Notes under the pieces: generated by a model
What the model was told of the DNA's origin: nothing
Databases searched by the model: none
What the model saw: only the letters and a program-made list of their open reading frames with translations
Position numbers and translations under genes: made by a program
Assembly (NCBI RefSeq): GCF_014762705.1
Contig: NZ_JABURL010000016.1
Coordinates: forward strand, 1 to 64,000
DNA length: 64,000 bases
Source: Cyclobacterium sp.
GTDB taxonomy: Bacteria; Bacteroidota; Bacteroidia; Cytophagales; Cyclobacteriaceae
Direction: 5' to 3'
Shown here: positions 25,942 through 33,244 of the stretch, one piece after another
Position numbering within the stretch: the stretch's first letter is position 1
Layout of the letters: each line of letters opens with the position of its first letter

Positions 25942-26544
25942 TTATAATTTCCCAACCATTATGTTTTTAAATTCTATGCTCATTTCATTGTTGGGGTGTA
26001 GCTGCAGCCCAATGGGGCCTTTTTCCGGCATGTTTTCGGAAGTATAGGTCATCACTTCTTCACCATTGATCCAAACGGTATAGGTCTGATCCACTAACCT
26101 TACTTTCATGGTGTTCCAGTCCTTTAGTTGCAATACATCAGCTACCCCTTCAGCTTCTACAGGATAAGATTTGCCTGGAATATAAGGTGATCCGGTCATG
26201 TCCCGCTGAAGGGAGCCGGAGATACCAATTTGGATCTGGTCTTTTTCGGATCTGAGGAAAATTCCTGAGTCTACCGTACCGGTACCCATCAGGAAGTCCA
26301 TTTGAAAAACAAAATCAGAATACTCTTTTTTGGTCCAGAGAATGGAGCCTGTTTTCGTAGGGTCATTTTCTACGGCAATTTTTCCGTCTTCAACGGTCCA
26401 CCAAATATTATCTTCGGGTTGAACGGTCCATCCCTTCAGGTTTTTTCCGTTAAAAATGGATTTCATTTTTGCCTCCTGTGCAAAACTGTGGTTGACAAGA
26501 AGGAGAATAATCAATAGGGAAGGGACAATGTGCTTACTTTTCAT
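25942..26544 (-). CDS. Secreted single-domain DUF1080 protein
   Basis: About 200 residues. A Sec signal peptide (MKSKHIVPSLLIILLLVNHSFAQ) is followed by one DUF1080 domain: KSIFNGKNLKGWTVQPEDNIWWTVEDG, then DSGIFLRSEKDQIQIG and the closing MSIEFKNIMVGKL. The ATG at 26544 is chosen because it starts the signal peptide; an upstream in-frame ATG would run into the preceding gene. It is 34 bp downstream of the phosphotriesterase-like gene, so the two share a transcript. As a DUF1080 protein it is a candidate 3-keto-glycoside hydrolase acting in the periplasm or outside the cell. Confidence 0.82.
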   Translation of the reverse strand: MKSKHIVPSLLIILLLVNHSFAQEAKMKSIFNGKNLKGWTVQPEDNIWWTVEDGKIAVENDPTKTGSILWTKKEYSDFVFQMDFLMGTGTVDSGIFLRSEKDQIQIGISGSLQRDMTGSPYIPGKSYPVEAEGVADVLQLKDWNTMKVRLVDQTYTVWINGEEVMTYTSENMPEKGPIGLQLHPNNEMSIEFKNIMVGKL

Positions 26545-26578
26545 GGTTTTTGGGTTTTTTATTAATGAAATAATTGTA

Positions 26579-27595
26579 TCAATCATTTTTGGAGAGTTTT
26601 TTACCAATAGAAAATGCATTGGCGGGATTGCTGACCATTAGCTGCCGGATGTCTGCCTTGGTAAAGCCATTCTCAAGCAGCAGTGGTATAAATTCCCGGG
26701 ATATGGTGGTGTATTCTCTGAAATTGCCCCCATTCTCTTCTCCCGGGCTATACCAACCTCCGTCATGAGAGATCAAAATCCGATCCAAAAGCCCTCTTTC
26801 TTTAAGAAATTTCAACTTTTTAAGGTATTCCACCTGGTTTGATGGCTGTATGCCATCCAGGCTTATCCAGACACCCTCATGGGCCAGCGTTGAATAATTT
26901 TCCATGTTGCTTTCATTCTGTGCATGCACCCAGATGAAAGCAGAGGGATGAACACCTATTTCTTTTAACAGCGCCACTTGTTGGCTTGCGGGTAGGTAGG
27001 GGCCTGTATGGGAGGCAATGGTCAAACCTGTCTGCTGGTGGGTTAACCCTGCTGCCCGAATGAGCTTTTGGTGCATATCAGAAAGGCTGTCGCTGTTCAC
27101 GCCTATCTTGATAAAACCAGGTTTGATGCCGGTATTTTCGATGCCAGATTCCCACTCTGCTATCCAGATGGCAGCCAATTCTTTTGCGGATAAATCAAAA
27201 GCCTTTTTGGGAAGATATTTATTGTTCACAGCCCCATAATAGCCTGTGTTCGTAAGAATATTTAATCCAGATTTTTTGGAAAGCCTCAGAAGCAATTCGG
27301 GGTCCCTTCCCAGGTAGGCCGGGGTGCATTCTATTAGGGTATTTATGTCCAATGCCGCTATCTCGTCTGCATATGGGCTGACGGTCTCCAGAACTTGTTC
27401 TTTATCCCAACGGGAGTAGGAGGTGCTGTCTGCCCCAATAAAGTCCACCAATATATGTTCATGTATCAATGTCTTTCCCATTTGCGCTGCGGGGATAGGA
27501 CCGCTGACAGTCATGATTATGGAATTTTGGCACAATCCTTTGGAAAACATGCCATAACACAAAATGAAAACTCCGATCAGTAGCCAATGCTTCAT
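26579..27595 (-). CDS. Exported phosphotriesterase-family hydrolase
   Basis: A 338-residue member of the phosphotriesterase (PTE) branch of the amidohydrolase superfamily with a Sec signal peptide (cleavage near residue 22). All metal ligands are visible: H45 and H47 in LIHEHILVDF, the lysine K163 (FIKIGVNSD) that would be carbamylated, H196 (IASHTG), H224 (WVHAQNES) and D278 (LISHDGGWY). PTE-family enzymes include lactonases and sugar-lactone or ester hydrolases. Lactone hydrolysis would fit the sugar-oxidation context better than organophosphate cleavage. The gene lies between a sugar-kinase-like gene and a DUF1080 gene on the same strand. The substrate is inferred, not shown. Confidence 0.83.
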   Translation of the reverse strand: MKHWLLIGVFILCYGMFSKGLCQNSIIMTVSGPIPAAQMGKTLIHEHILVDFIGADSTSYSRWDKEQVLETVSPYADEIAALDINTLIECTPAYLGRDPELLLRLSKKSGLNILTNTGYYGAVNNKYLPKKAFDLSAKELAAIWIAEWESGIENTGIKPGFIKIGVNSDSLSDMHQKLIRAAGLTHQQTGLTIASHTGPYLPASQQVALLKEIGVHPSAFIWVHAQNESNMENYSTLAHEGVWISLDGIQPSNQVEYLKKLKFLKERGLLDRILISHDGGWYSPGEENGGNFREYTTISREFIPLLLENGFTKADIRQLMVSNPANAFSIGKKLSKND

Positions 27596-27677
27596 GTGTT
27601 TATCGTATTAGGGTTAACGGCCTGTCCGGTAGACAAATGGCTTTCGCCTATTGCAAAATCGCTGTGACTTCTTTGCG

Positions 27678-28451
27678 TCATGCTCGATTTCCTGCCACTG
27701 TTTGCTCCTTGTTGATTTTCAAATGTGCTGCTACAGCTGCTCCGATGATACCTGCTTCGTTTTTGTTTTCGGCAACGATCACAGGAACGTCTACCGTGAT
27801 TTCATTTTCAAACTTGTCAAGTTTTTTGCTTGCACCTCCACCCAAAATAAATAAATCGGGAGAGATGATCCTGACGGTGTGCTTTAAGAATTTATTAAAG
27901 CGTTTCCCCCAGGTTTTGTAGCTGAGGTTTTCATTTTTCCTTGCTGAATCTGCTGCAAAATACTCAATGATCTCCCCGTTTTTATAATATATCCTGCCCA
28001 ATTCAAAATTGGGAATAAGTTGCCCGTTATAAAATACACCTGTGCCTAAACCAGTCCCAATGGTGACGGTTACTACCAATCCCATCTTTCCTTTTCCTGC
28101 CCCAAAGGTCATTTCTGCCAGGCCTGCCGCATCGGCATCATTGATAACTGTAACCGGTAACCCGGTCTTTTCCGCCAACAACTGGTCTACATGAACGCCC
28201 ACCCAACTTTTATGGATATTGCTTTTGGTCATGCACTGTCCATTGTTTACCACAGTGGGAAATCCGCAGCCTACAGGACCTTTCCAGTCAAAATGTTCAA
28301 TAAGAGTTAGGACTGCTTCAGCTACACTTTCCGGTTTTGTTGGCCTGGGGGTGGGTACCCTGTATCTTTCCGCCAGCAGCTCCCCCGTTTCAATATTTAC
28401 CGGAGCGGCCTTAATGCCGGAACCCCCAATGTCCAATCCTAATATCTCCAT
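27678..28451 (-). CDS. ppgK: ROK-family kinase, polyphosphate glucokinase-like
   Basis: A 257-residue ROK-family kinase. The N-terminal phosphate-binding motif is [16 protein letters not shown], and [10 protein letters not shown] follows as in polyphosphate glucokinases. The catalytic Asp lies in [12 protein letters not shown], the second phosphate loop is [12 protein letters not shown], and the end carries [14 protein letters not shown]. These enzymes phosphorylate glucose with polyphosphate or ATP in the cytoplasm. It is probably the first gene of ppgK-PTE-DUF1080, so glucose released by the exported hydrolases could be activated here. A Ppx/GppA gene about 7 kb away also touches polyphosphate metabolism, but there is no operon link. 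Confidence 0.82.
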   Translation of the reverse strand: MEILGLDIGGSGIKAAPVNIETGELLAERYRVPTPRPTKPESVAEAVLTLIEHFDWKGPVGCGFPTVVNNGQCMTKSNIHKSWVGVHVDQLLAEKTGLPVTVINDADAAGLAEMTFGAGKGKMGLVVTVTIGTGLGTGVFYNGQLIPNFELGRIYYKNGEIIEYFAADSARKNENLSYKTWGKRFNKFLKHTVRIISPDLFILGGGASKKLDKFENEITVDVPVIVAENKNEAGIIGAAVAAHLKINKEQTVAGNRA

Positions 28452-28545
28452 TCAATTTCTGTTAATAATTCAATTTTATTTTATTTTTGCCGTTCAAGTT
28501 AGCAAAAATTAGCTTGACTTTATTCTCCGCTAATATGAAAATCTG

Positions 28546-28559
28546 AAAACAATTGTTTT
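28546..28559. promoter_or_regulatory. 14-bp perfect palindrome AAAACAATTGTTTT in a divergent promoter
   Basis: It lies in the 192-bp gap between the divergent ppgK and TIM-barrel genes, about 95 bp from each start. The position and symmetry suit a shared operator, though the high A/T content makes chance more likely than for the GCAATCGATTGC sites. Confidence 0.4.
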
Positions 28560-28643
28560 TAACCGTTAAACGTAATTTTATAATTAGCTTTAAGCTATAA
28601 AAGGATCTTTGATTTTAAATTACAATTATCAAACAGTAAACCT

Positions 28644-29519
28644 ATGGAAAAGAATATTCGAAGAAGGTCATTTCTTAAAAAAATGGGGGCATTGACCCTG
28701 CTGTCGGCCACTGCGGGAAGTCAATTGGCCAATGGGTCCGCTTTCGCCAAAAAAGAAATCGGGTTGCAATTGTACTCGCTCAGAGAGGATATCAAAGGAA
28801 ATGTGGCCGGGGTATTGGAGCAGGTAGCTGCCATTGGGTTTAAAAACCTGGAGGCGGCAAATTATGCTGATGGAAAGATTTATGGCATGTCCCCTGTAGC
28901 CATTAAAAAGTTGGTTGCTGATTTGGGAATGAGGATGCAAAGTGCCCATGTAGGCGGGCCAAGAGATTTTCAGGGCGCCAATCATACCGCCGCAATGGAC
29001 TGGTGGAAGGAAGCTGCTGAAGCTCATGCCGCTGTAGGAGCAGATTTTCTAATCAAACCCTCCATGCCCAAACCTGATACCTTAAAAGAGCTGGAATTGT
29101 GGTGTAATTATTACAATCAGGTTGGGGCCATTGCAAAAGCCAATGGACTTGTATTTGGATTTCATAATCATGCCAGGGAATTTGAGAAAATTGAAGGCCA
29201 GGTGATGTATGATTTCATGCTGGAAAATACGGACCCGGATCTGTTTTGCATGGAACTCGATGTTTACTGGGCTACCAAAGGGGGATATGATCCTGTAGAC
29301 TACCTGAAAAAATACAAAGGAAGATTTCCTTTGTTGCATATCAAAGATGAGGAGGAAATCGGCCAAAGCGGAGAAATGGACTTCAAACCAATTTTTAAGG
29401 CCGCTTATGCACAAGGTATGAAAGGATACTATGTGGAAGTGGAGCGATATAACCATGAGCCCATAAAGAGTGTTGCCATGAGTTATGACTACCTTGCAGC
29501 TGCTAAATATGTAAAATAA
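28644..29519 (+). CDS. Exported TIM-barrel sugar isomerase/epimerase-like protein (second)
   Basis: A 291-residue xylose isomerase-like TIM-barrel protein with a twin-arginine-type leader (RRRSFLKKMGALTLLSATAG). Barrel landmarks are EIGLQLYSLREDI, FKNLEAANYADG, QSAHVGG, FGFHNHAREFE, FCMELDVYWATKGG, LLHIKDEEE and a closing GYYVEVERYNHEP. The Glu/Asp/His residues in these strands are the usual divalent-metal ligands of the family. Relatives in sugar loci act on keto-sugars or inositol-like compounds. It is divergent from ppgK and ends at a strong terminator, so it is monocistronic. Confidence 0.85.
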   Translation: MEKNIRRRSFLKKMGALTLLSATAGSQLANGSAFAKKEIGLQLYSLREDIKGNVAGVLEQVAAIGFKNLEAANYADGKIYGMSPVAIKKLVADLGMRMQSAHVGGPRDFQGANHTAAMDWWKEAAEAHAAVGADFLIKPSMPKPDTLKELELWCNYYNQVGAIAKANGLVFGFHNHAREFEKIEGQVMYDFMLENTDPDLFCMELDVYWATKGGYDPVDYLKKYKGRFPLLHIKDEEEIGQSGEMDFKPIFKAAYAQGMKGYYVEVERYNHEPIKSVAMSYDYLAAAKYVK

Positions 29520-29523
29520 TTTT

Positions 29524-29555
29524 AAAAGCCGGCAGGTGAATGACTGCCGGCTTTT
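29524..29555. terminator. Bidirectional terminator between TIM-barrel and pirin genes
   Basis: AAAAGCCGGCAG and CTGCCGGCTTTT form a perfect 12-bp stem around an 8-nt loop, between convergent stops. The A/T ends provide U-runs in both directions. Confidence 0.92.
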
Positions 29556-29557
29556 GA

Positions 29558-30571
29558 TTACTTAATCTCTTCTCTGCCATCAGCATGAATGGCAAAACGT
29601 CCCTTCCCTTTTTCATGGGTATGTTCATGGCTTTTCCATGGCCAGCCACCAAATTGGGTCCTTTGAAATTCGTGAACTGCTTCCTGGATTTCCTGATTGC
29701 TGTTCATTACAAATGGGCCATGCTGAACCACTTTTTCTGATATGGGTTTTCCTTGAAGGAAGGCAAAATATCCGGTTTTACTGCCATTTTTTATTTCAAA
29801 TGACTTCATGTCACCCATATCGATGGAATGGTCATTGGTAATCCGCTCGCCTTCCAGATCAATATAATCACCACGGTAGAAAAACAAGCTCCTATTGGTC
29901 CCTTGGGAAACCTCCGGCAGGATAAAGGTGGCATCAGGCGCTGCTTTTATCAACCATATGGCCACTTCATTGGCAGGATCTGCAGCATAGGAGTCAGGTG
30001 CAGGGGGCAGGGCACTGCGCTCACCATATTTCCCTGCGATTAATTTAATTTCGGTGGTTTTTCCATTTGAATCCCTTACTGTCTCCACAGGTATTTCTTC
30101 CTTCCACATCATTTTGAAATGGGCCGGTACATTTTTTTTAGTTTTGGGTAGGTTTAACCATATTTGAAACAAGTGTAGTTCATTTCCTTCCTTTTCATTG
30201 AGTAGGGGGAACATTTCAGAATGCATGACTCCTTTTCCGGCGGTCATCCACTGTGTGTCACCATTGCCAAACCTGCCTGCTGCTCCCAATGAGTCGGAGT
30301 GGTCCACCAGGCCCTTTTCCACAATGGTCACCGTTTCAAAACCTTTGTGCGGGTGGGCAGGAAATCCGGGAACCTTGCTGCCATGGTACATGCTCCATCC
30401 ATCTTTACCAGAAAAATCTTGTCCGATCATGCGATTTTCCAATCCGGTTTCAGGGGACATGTCAGGTAGGCCCCTGGGAAAGAAATCATGGTGATGGGCA
30501 CAAAACAAAAATGGATCTTGAGTTTGCCATTGAAAACCCAAAGGACGGATATCTTTTAGTGTAGGCTTCAT
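29558..30571 (-). CDS. Pirin-family bicupin protein
   Basis: A 337-residue pirin-family protein with two cupin domains. The N-terminal cupin carries the metal-binding pattern in FPAHPHKGFETVTIVEKG (HxH...E) and a later MHSEMF histidine/glutamate pair. The pirin signature DSLGAAGRFGNGDTQWMTAGKGVMHSE is split across residues about 90-120. The C-terminal cupin ends VQHGPFVMNSNQEIQEA. Some pirins are quercetin dioxygenases and others are redox- or transcription-linked, so the role cannot be specified. It faces the upstream TIM-barrel gene across a shared terminator. A 12-bp palindrome lies just upstream of its start. Confidence 0.92.
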   Translation of the reverse strand: MKPTLKDIRPLGFQWQTQDPFLFCAHHHDFFPRGLPDMSPETGLENRMIGQDFSGKDGWSMYHGSKVPGFPAHPHKGFETVTIVEKGLVDHSDSLGAAGRFGNGDTQWMTAGKGVMHSEMFPLLNEKEGNELHLFQIWLNLPKTKKNVPAHFKMMWKEEIPVETVRDSNGKTTEIKLIAGKYGERSALPPAPDSYAADPANEVAIWLIKAAPDATFILPEVSQGTNRSLFFYRGDYIDLEGERITNDHSIDMGDMKSFEIKNGSKTGYFAFLQGKPISEKVVQHGPFVMNSNQEIQEAVHEFQRTQFGGWPWKSHEHTHEKGKGRFAIHADGREEIK

Positions 30572-30587
30572 AAACGACTTATTTTAT

Positions 30588-30599
30588 ATGTATATACAT
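30588..30599. promoter_or_regulatory. 12-bp palindrome ATGTATATACAT upstream of pirin
   Basis: A perfect palindrome 17 bp upstream of the pirin start codon, a position where a bound repressor would block initiation. The sequence is A/T-rich and simple, so the support is weak. Confidence 0.3.
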
Positions 30600-30645
30600 C
30601 TAATAAGCTGATTCAAACATCAAAAGTTCATTTCCAGGATATGTT

Positions 30646-31380
30646 TTAAAATAAACTGGAATAATCTACTGATTTTATGGTATTTAGGTAACGTCTGAAG
30701 ACAATCTGCCCGGATACCGGATAATCTTTGAAACGGTTAAATCCTACATTTCCGTCAAGCTCATCTGAAAAAGTCATTAATACGCTTCCTTCAATGGCGA
30801 TATCGGTGTACAGGTTAAGTCTGTAGCTTAAGCCTCCCCTGACCGGGATATATGGCACCGCCTGACTTCTGTTTTTTCTTTCTGAGCCATTTTCACTAAG
30901 CTTTGTAACTTCACTTAAATTAAAAAGCAATCCCAGGCCTGTTCCCAGATACAAATTGACTCGTTTTCTTTGGGTATGGTTTGTGGATCCGACGATATGC
31001 AGGGTTGGCATCAAATCCAGGTATATCAGGTTGTTTTTACTGCCTACGGCCTGCCCATTATCCCGCCAGGTTTCGACGACCTGATTTGTGAAATAGTTTT
31101 GATCCTGGCTTTGGGTCCGCTGGTAGCCCAGGTTTCCCCGCAGATCGATGTTGGAATGGATTTTTCGGCCATAGGTAAAGGAAACCGATGGTCCTGTTTT
31201 CACTTCCAGGCCCCGAAACCTACCGGAATTATCTGCATACATGGCTCCAAGTCCCAATCCAGCTTGTAAATATTGGTTTCTGGAAATTTTTTCCTTGTAA
31301 AAATTCTGGCCGTAAAGGGTATTAGAACAAAGAAATCCGGTAAAAAGGGCTAGGGTGGTAATAATTATTTCCTTTTTCAT
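30646..31380 (-). CDS. Outer-membrane beta-barrel protein of unknown function
   Basis: A 244-residue protein with a clear signal peptide (MKKEIIITTLALFTGFLCSNTLYGQ) followed by alternating amphipathic strands, for example AGLGLGAMYADNS, GPSVSFTYGRKIHSNIDLRGNLGYQ, VNLYLGTGLGLLFNL and VRGGSYRLN-like segments. The pattern fits an 8- to 10-stranded outer-membrane barrel of the PorT/OmpA-barrel kind, without an OmpA peptidoglycan-binding domain. I do not recognise a specific family. It shares its strand with pirin but is separated by about 75 bp. Confidence 0.6.
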   Translation of the reverse strand: MKKEIIITTLALFTGFLCSNTLYGQNFYKEKISRNQYLQAGLGLGAMYADNSGRFRGLEVKTGPSVSFTYGRKIHSNIDLRGNLGYQRTQSQDQNYFTNQVVETWRDNGQAVGSKNNLIYLDLMPTLHIVGSTNHTQRKRVNLYLGTGLGLLFNLSEVTKLSENGSERKNRSQAVPYIPVRGGLSYRLNLYTDIAIEGSVLMTFSDELDGNVGFNRFKDYPVSGQIVFRRYLNTIKSVDYSSLF

Positions 31381-31680
31381 AAGAAGATGTTGATGTCAGG
31401 TTTGCAATGTGGTTTGTTTATCTTAGTGATAAACGCATTAAGAAGATTCAAAATTATCAATTCTTTTTCAAATGTTGTATTTGAAACATATTGAACTGAA
31501 GTTTTTTTAAGATTATTTTAAAGGATAAGAAATTATTTATAATTTGGTAACAATCATATTTTTTATGATTGGAAGCAAATTAATGCTTAGTTAATTAGTT
31601 TTTACAGATTTGAAGTTTTTGAAATTTTGTTCCGGCAATCGCAGGAATTTTAGTATAGCAGAGTAATAAAACCAGTATTC
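31381..31680. other. A/T-rich divergent promoter region with inverted repeat
   Basis: 300 bp between the barrel-protein gene and rfbA. CAATCATA-TTTTT-TATGATTG (31551-31571) is a perfect 8-bp inverted repeat with a 5-T spacer, 110 bp upstream of rfbA. No gene and no convincing -7 box were found. Confidence 0.4.
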
Positions 31681-32556
31681 ATGAAAGGAATAATTTTGGC
31701 CGGAGGATCAGGTACCAGGCTTTATCCGTTAACCATTGCAGTAAGTAAACAATTGATGCCCATTTATGATAAACCGATGATTTATTACCCCCTATCGGTA
31801 TTGATGATGGCTGGGATCAAAGAAATATTGATCATTACCACACCCGAAGATAATGAAGCCTTTAAAAAACTACTGGGAGATGGGACGGATGTAGGTTGTT
31901 CATTTACATTTGCCATTCAGCCTAAACCAGAGGGGTTGGCGCAGGCTTTTATCATAGGAGAGCAGTTTATAGGTAAGGATAAAGTAGCTTTAATCCTGGG
32001 AGATAATATTTTTTACGGGACGGGATTGTACAAAACCCTGAAGGAGCATACAGATCCCGATGGAGGAGTGGTATTCGCTTACCATGTAAATGATCCGCAA
32101 AGATACGGGGTGGTCGAGTTTGATGATCACAATAAAGTTTTGAGCATAGAAGAAAAACCCAAATTGCCCAAATCCAATTTTGCTGTTCCCGGACTTTATT
32201 TTTATGACAATGAAGTGGTGGAAATCGCCAAAAACATCAAACCCAGTTCCAGGGGAGAACTGGAAATCACCGATATTAACAATGTTTACCTGCGGAAAGG
32301 GAAACTCAATGTAGGTATCCTAAACCGGGGGACAGCCTGGCTGGACACGGGGACCCATCAATCACTGCTGCAGGCTGCACAATTTGTGGAGGTAATTGAA
32401 GAAAGACAAGGTCTTAAAATCGGGTGTATTGAAGAAATTGCCTACAGAAATGGGTTTATCAATGAAGAAAAGTTACTTCAATCTGCTGCAAAGTTGGGAA
32501 AAAGTGGCTATGGCGAATACCTCAAAAATTTGGTAAAGCTAAAATTTAATCTTTAA
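31681..32556 (+). CDS. rfbA: Glucose-1-phosphate thymidylyltransferase
   Basis: A 291-residue nucleotidyltransferase that makes dTDP-glucose from dTTP and glucose-1-phosphate, the first step to dTDP-rhamnose and related sugars for surface polysaccharide. The signature [13 protein letters not shown] (residues 6-18), [25 protein letters not shown] and the [20 protein letters not shown] segment are all present, and the length is standard. The usual partners rfbB, rfbC and rfbD are not adjacent, so the gene is an orphan here. Confidence 0.95.
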   Translation: MKGIILAGGSGTRLYPLTIAVSKQLMPIYDKPMIYYPLSVLMMAGIKEILIITTPEDNEAFKKLLGDGTDVGCSFTFAIQPKPEGLAQAFIIGEQFIGKDKVALILGDNIFYGTGLYKTLKEHTDPDGGVVFAYHVNDPQRYGVVEFDDHNKVLSIEEKPKLPKSNFAVPGLYFYDNEVVEIAKNIKPSSRGELEITDINNVYLRKGKLNVGILNRGTAWLDTGTHQSLLQAAQFVEVIEERQGLKIGCIEEIAYRNGFINEEKLLQSAAKLGKSGYGEYLKNLVKLKFNL

Positions 32557-32741
32557 GTGAGAAGCCCACTCATTTCGTTTTTAATTTATTTGGTTGCCCT
32601 TTCTAGATGTTAAATACAAAAAACAACATTTGAAAAACAAAAAAAGCGTTAAATAATTCTTCTTATTTTTGGATGTATTTATTTTTTATTATATGTTTGT
32701 CATGTTCAAAATGATTTTTGTAACATAATAAATGTATTTCG

Positions 32742-33101
32742 ATGGTAAATATTGTATTGATAGATGATGATGAGGTAAGTACTTTTGTTACTGAAAAATA
32801 CATTCAAAAACATTTTCATTCACCTTTCAGGATATTTAAATTTTCTTCAGCTGTAGAGGCATTGGAGAAAATCAGTGATATCAATCCAAAGTACCTGTTT
32901 CTGGATCTTGTCATGCCTCAAATGACTGGGTGGGATTTTTTGGAGCAGATTGATTCTGAAAAGCTGGGCTCTAAAATCTATATTCTAAGTGGGTCCATGG
33001 ATATAAAGGACAGGGAAAAGGCGAAAAAAAATCAACACGTAAAGAAATTTCTTTCCAAACTTTCAGTGAAGGAAAGCATGCCGGAAATTTTCCGGGATTG
33101 A
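32742..33101 (+). CDS. Stand-alone response-regulator receiver domain
   Basis: A 119-residue protein consisting only of a CheY-like receiver. Acidic residues D8-D9-D10 (VLIDDDEVS), the phosphoacceptor D55 (LFLDLVMPQMTGWD), the switch serine S83 (YILSGS) and the lysine K106 (KFLSKLS) are visible; the usual Pro after Lys is Leu here. No output domain or kinase is adjacent. Such short receivers in Bacteroidota often sit in phosphorelays or act by protein contact. It ends before a terminator shared with the convergent SulP gene. Confidence 0.9.
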   Translation: MVNIVLIDDDEVSTFVTEKYIQKHFHSPFRIFKFSSAVEALEKISDINPKYLFLDLVMPQMTGWDFLEQIDSEKLGSKIYILSGSMDIKDREKAKKNQHVKKFLSKLSVKESMPEIFRD

Positions 33102-33144
33102 AGCTTTTTTTGTAGGGTTTAAGATTAATTTTTGATCGAAAGCA

Positions 33145-33175
33145 CATTGGCCTCAGGCTTTGCCCGAGGCCAATG
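33145..33175. terminator. Hairpin between receiver and SulP genes
   Basis: CATTGGCCTC and GAGGCCAATG form a perfect 10-bp GC-rich stem, lengthened by AGG/CCC-type pairing in the loop. It lies between convergent stops. The T-run is poor on both sides. Confidence 0.6.
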
Positions 33176-33244
33176 TTATTTAAAAAGGTTAAGCTTTTTT
33201 GCAGAAGGGATGTTTCTTCCGGGATTAAAAAACCTTTTAGAAAT

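Noticed and set aside
26579..27595. True organophosphate-degrading phosphotriesterase
   Set aside because: Metal ligands are those of the whole family; export signal and sugar neighbours argue for a lactone or ester substrate instead.
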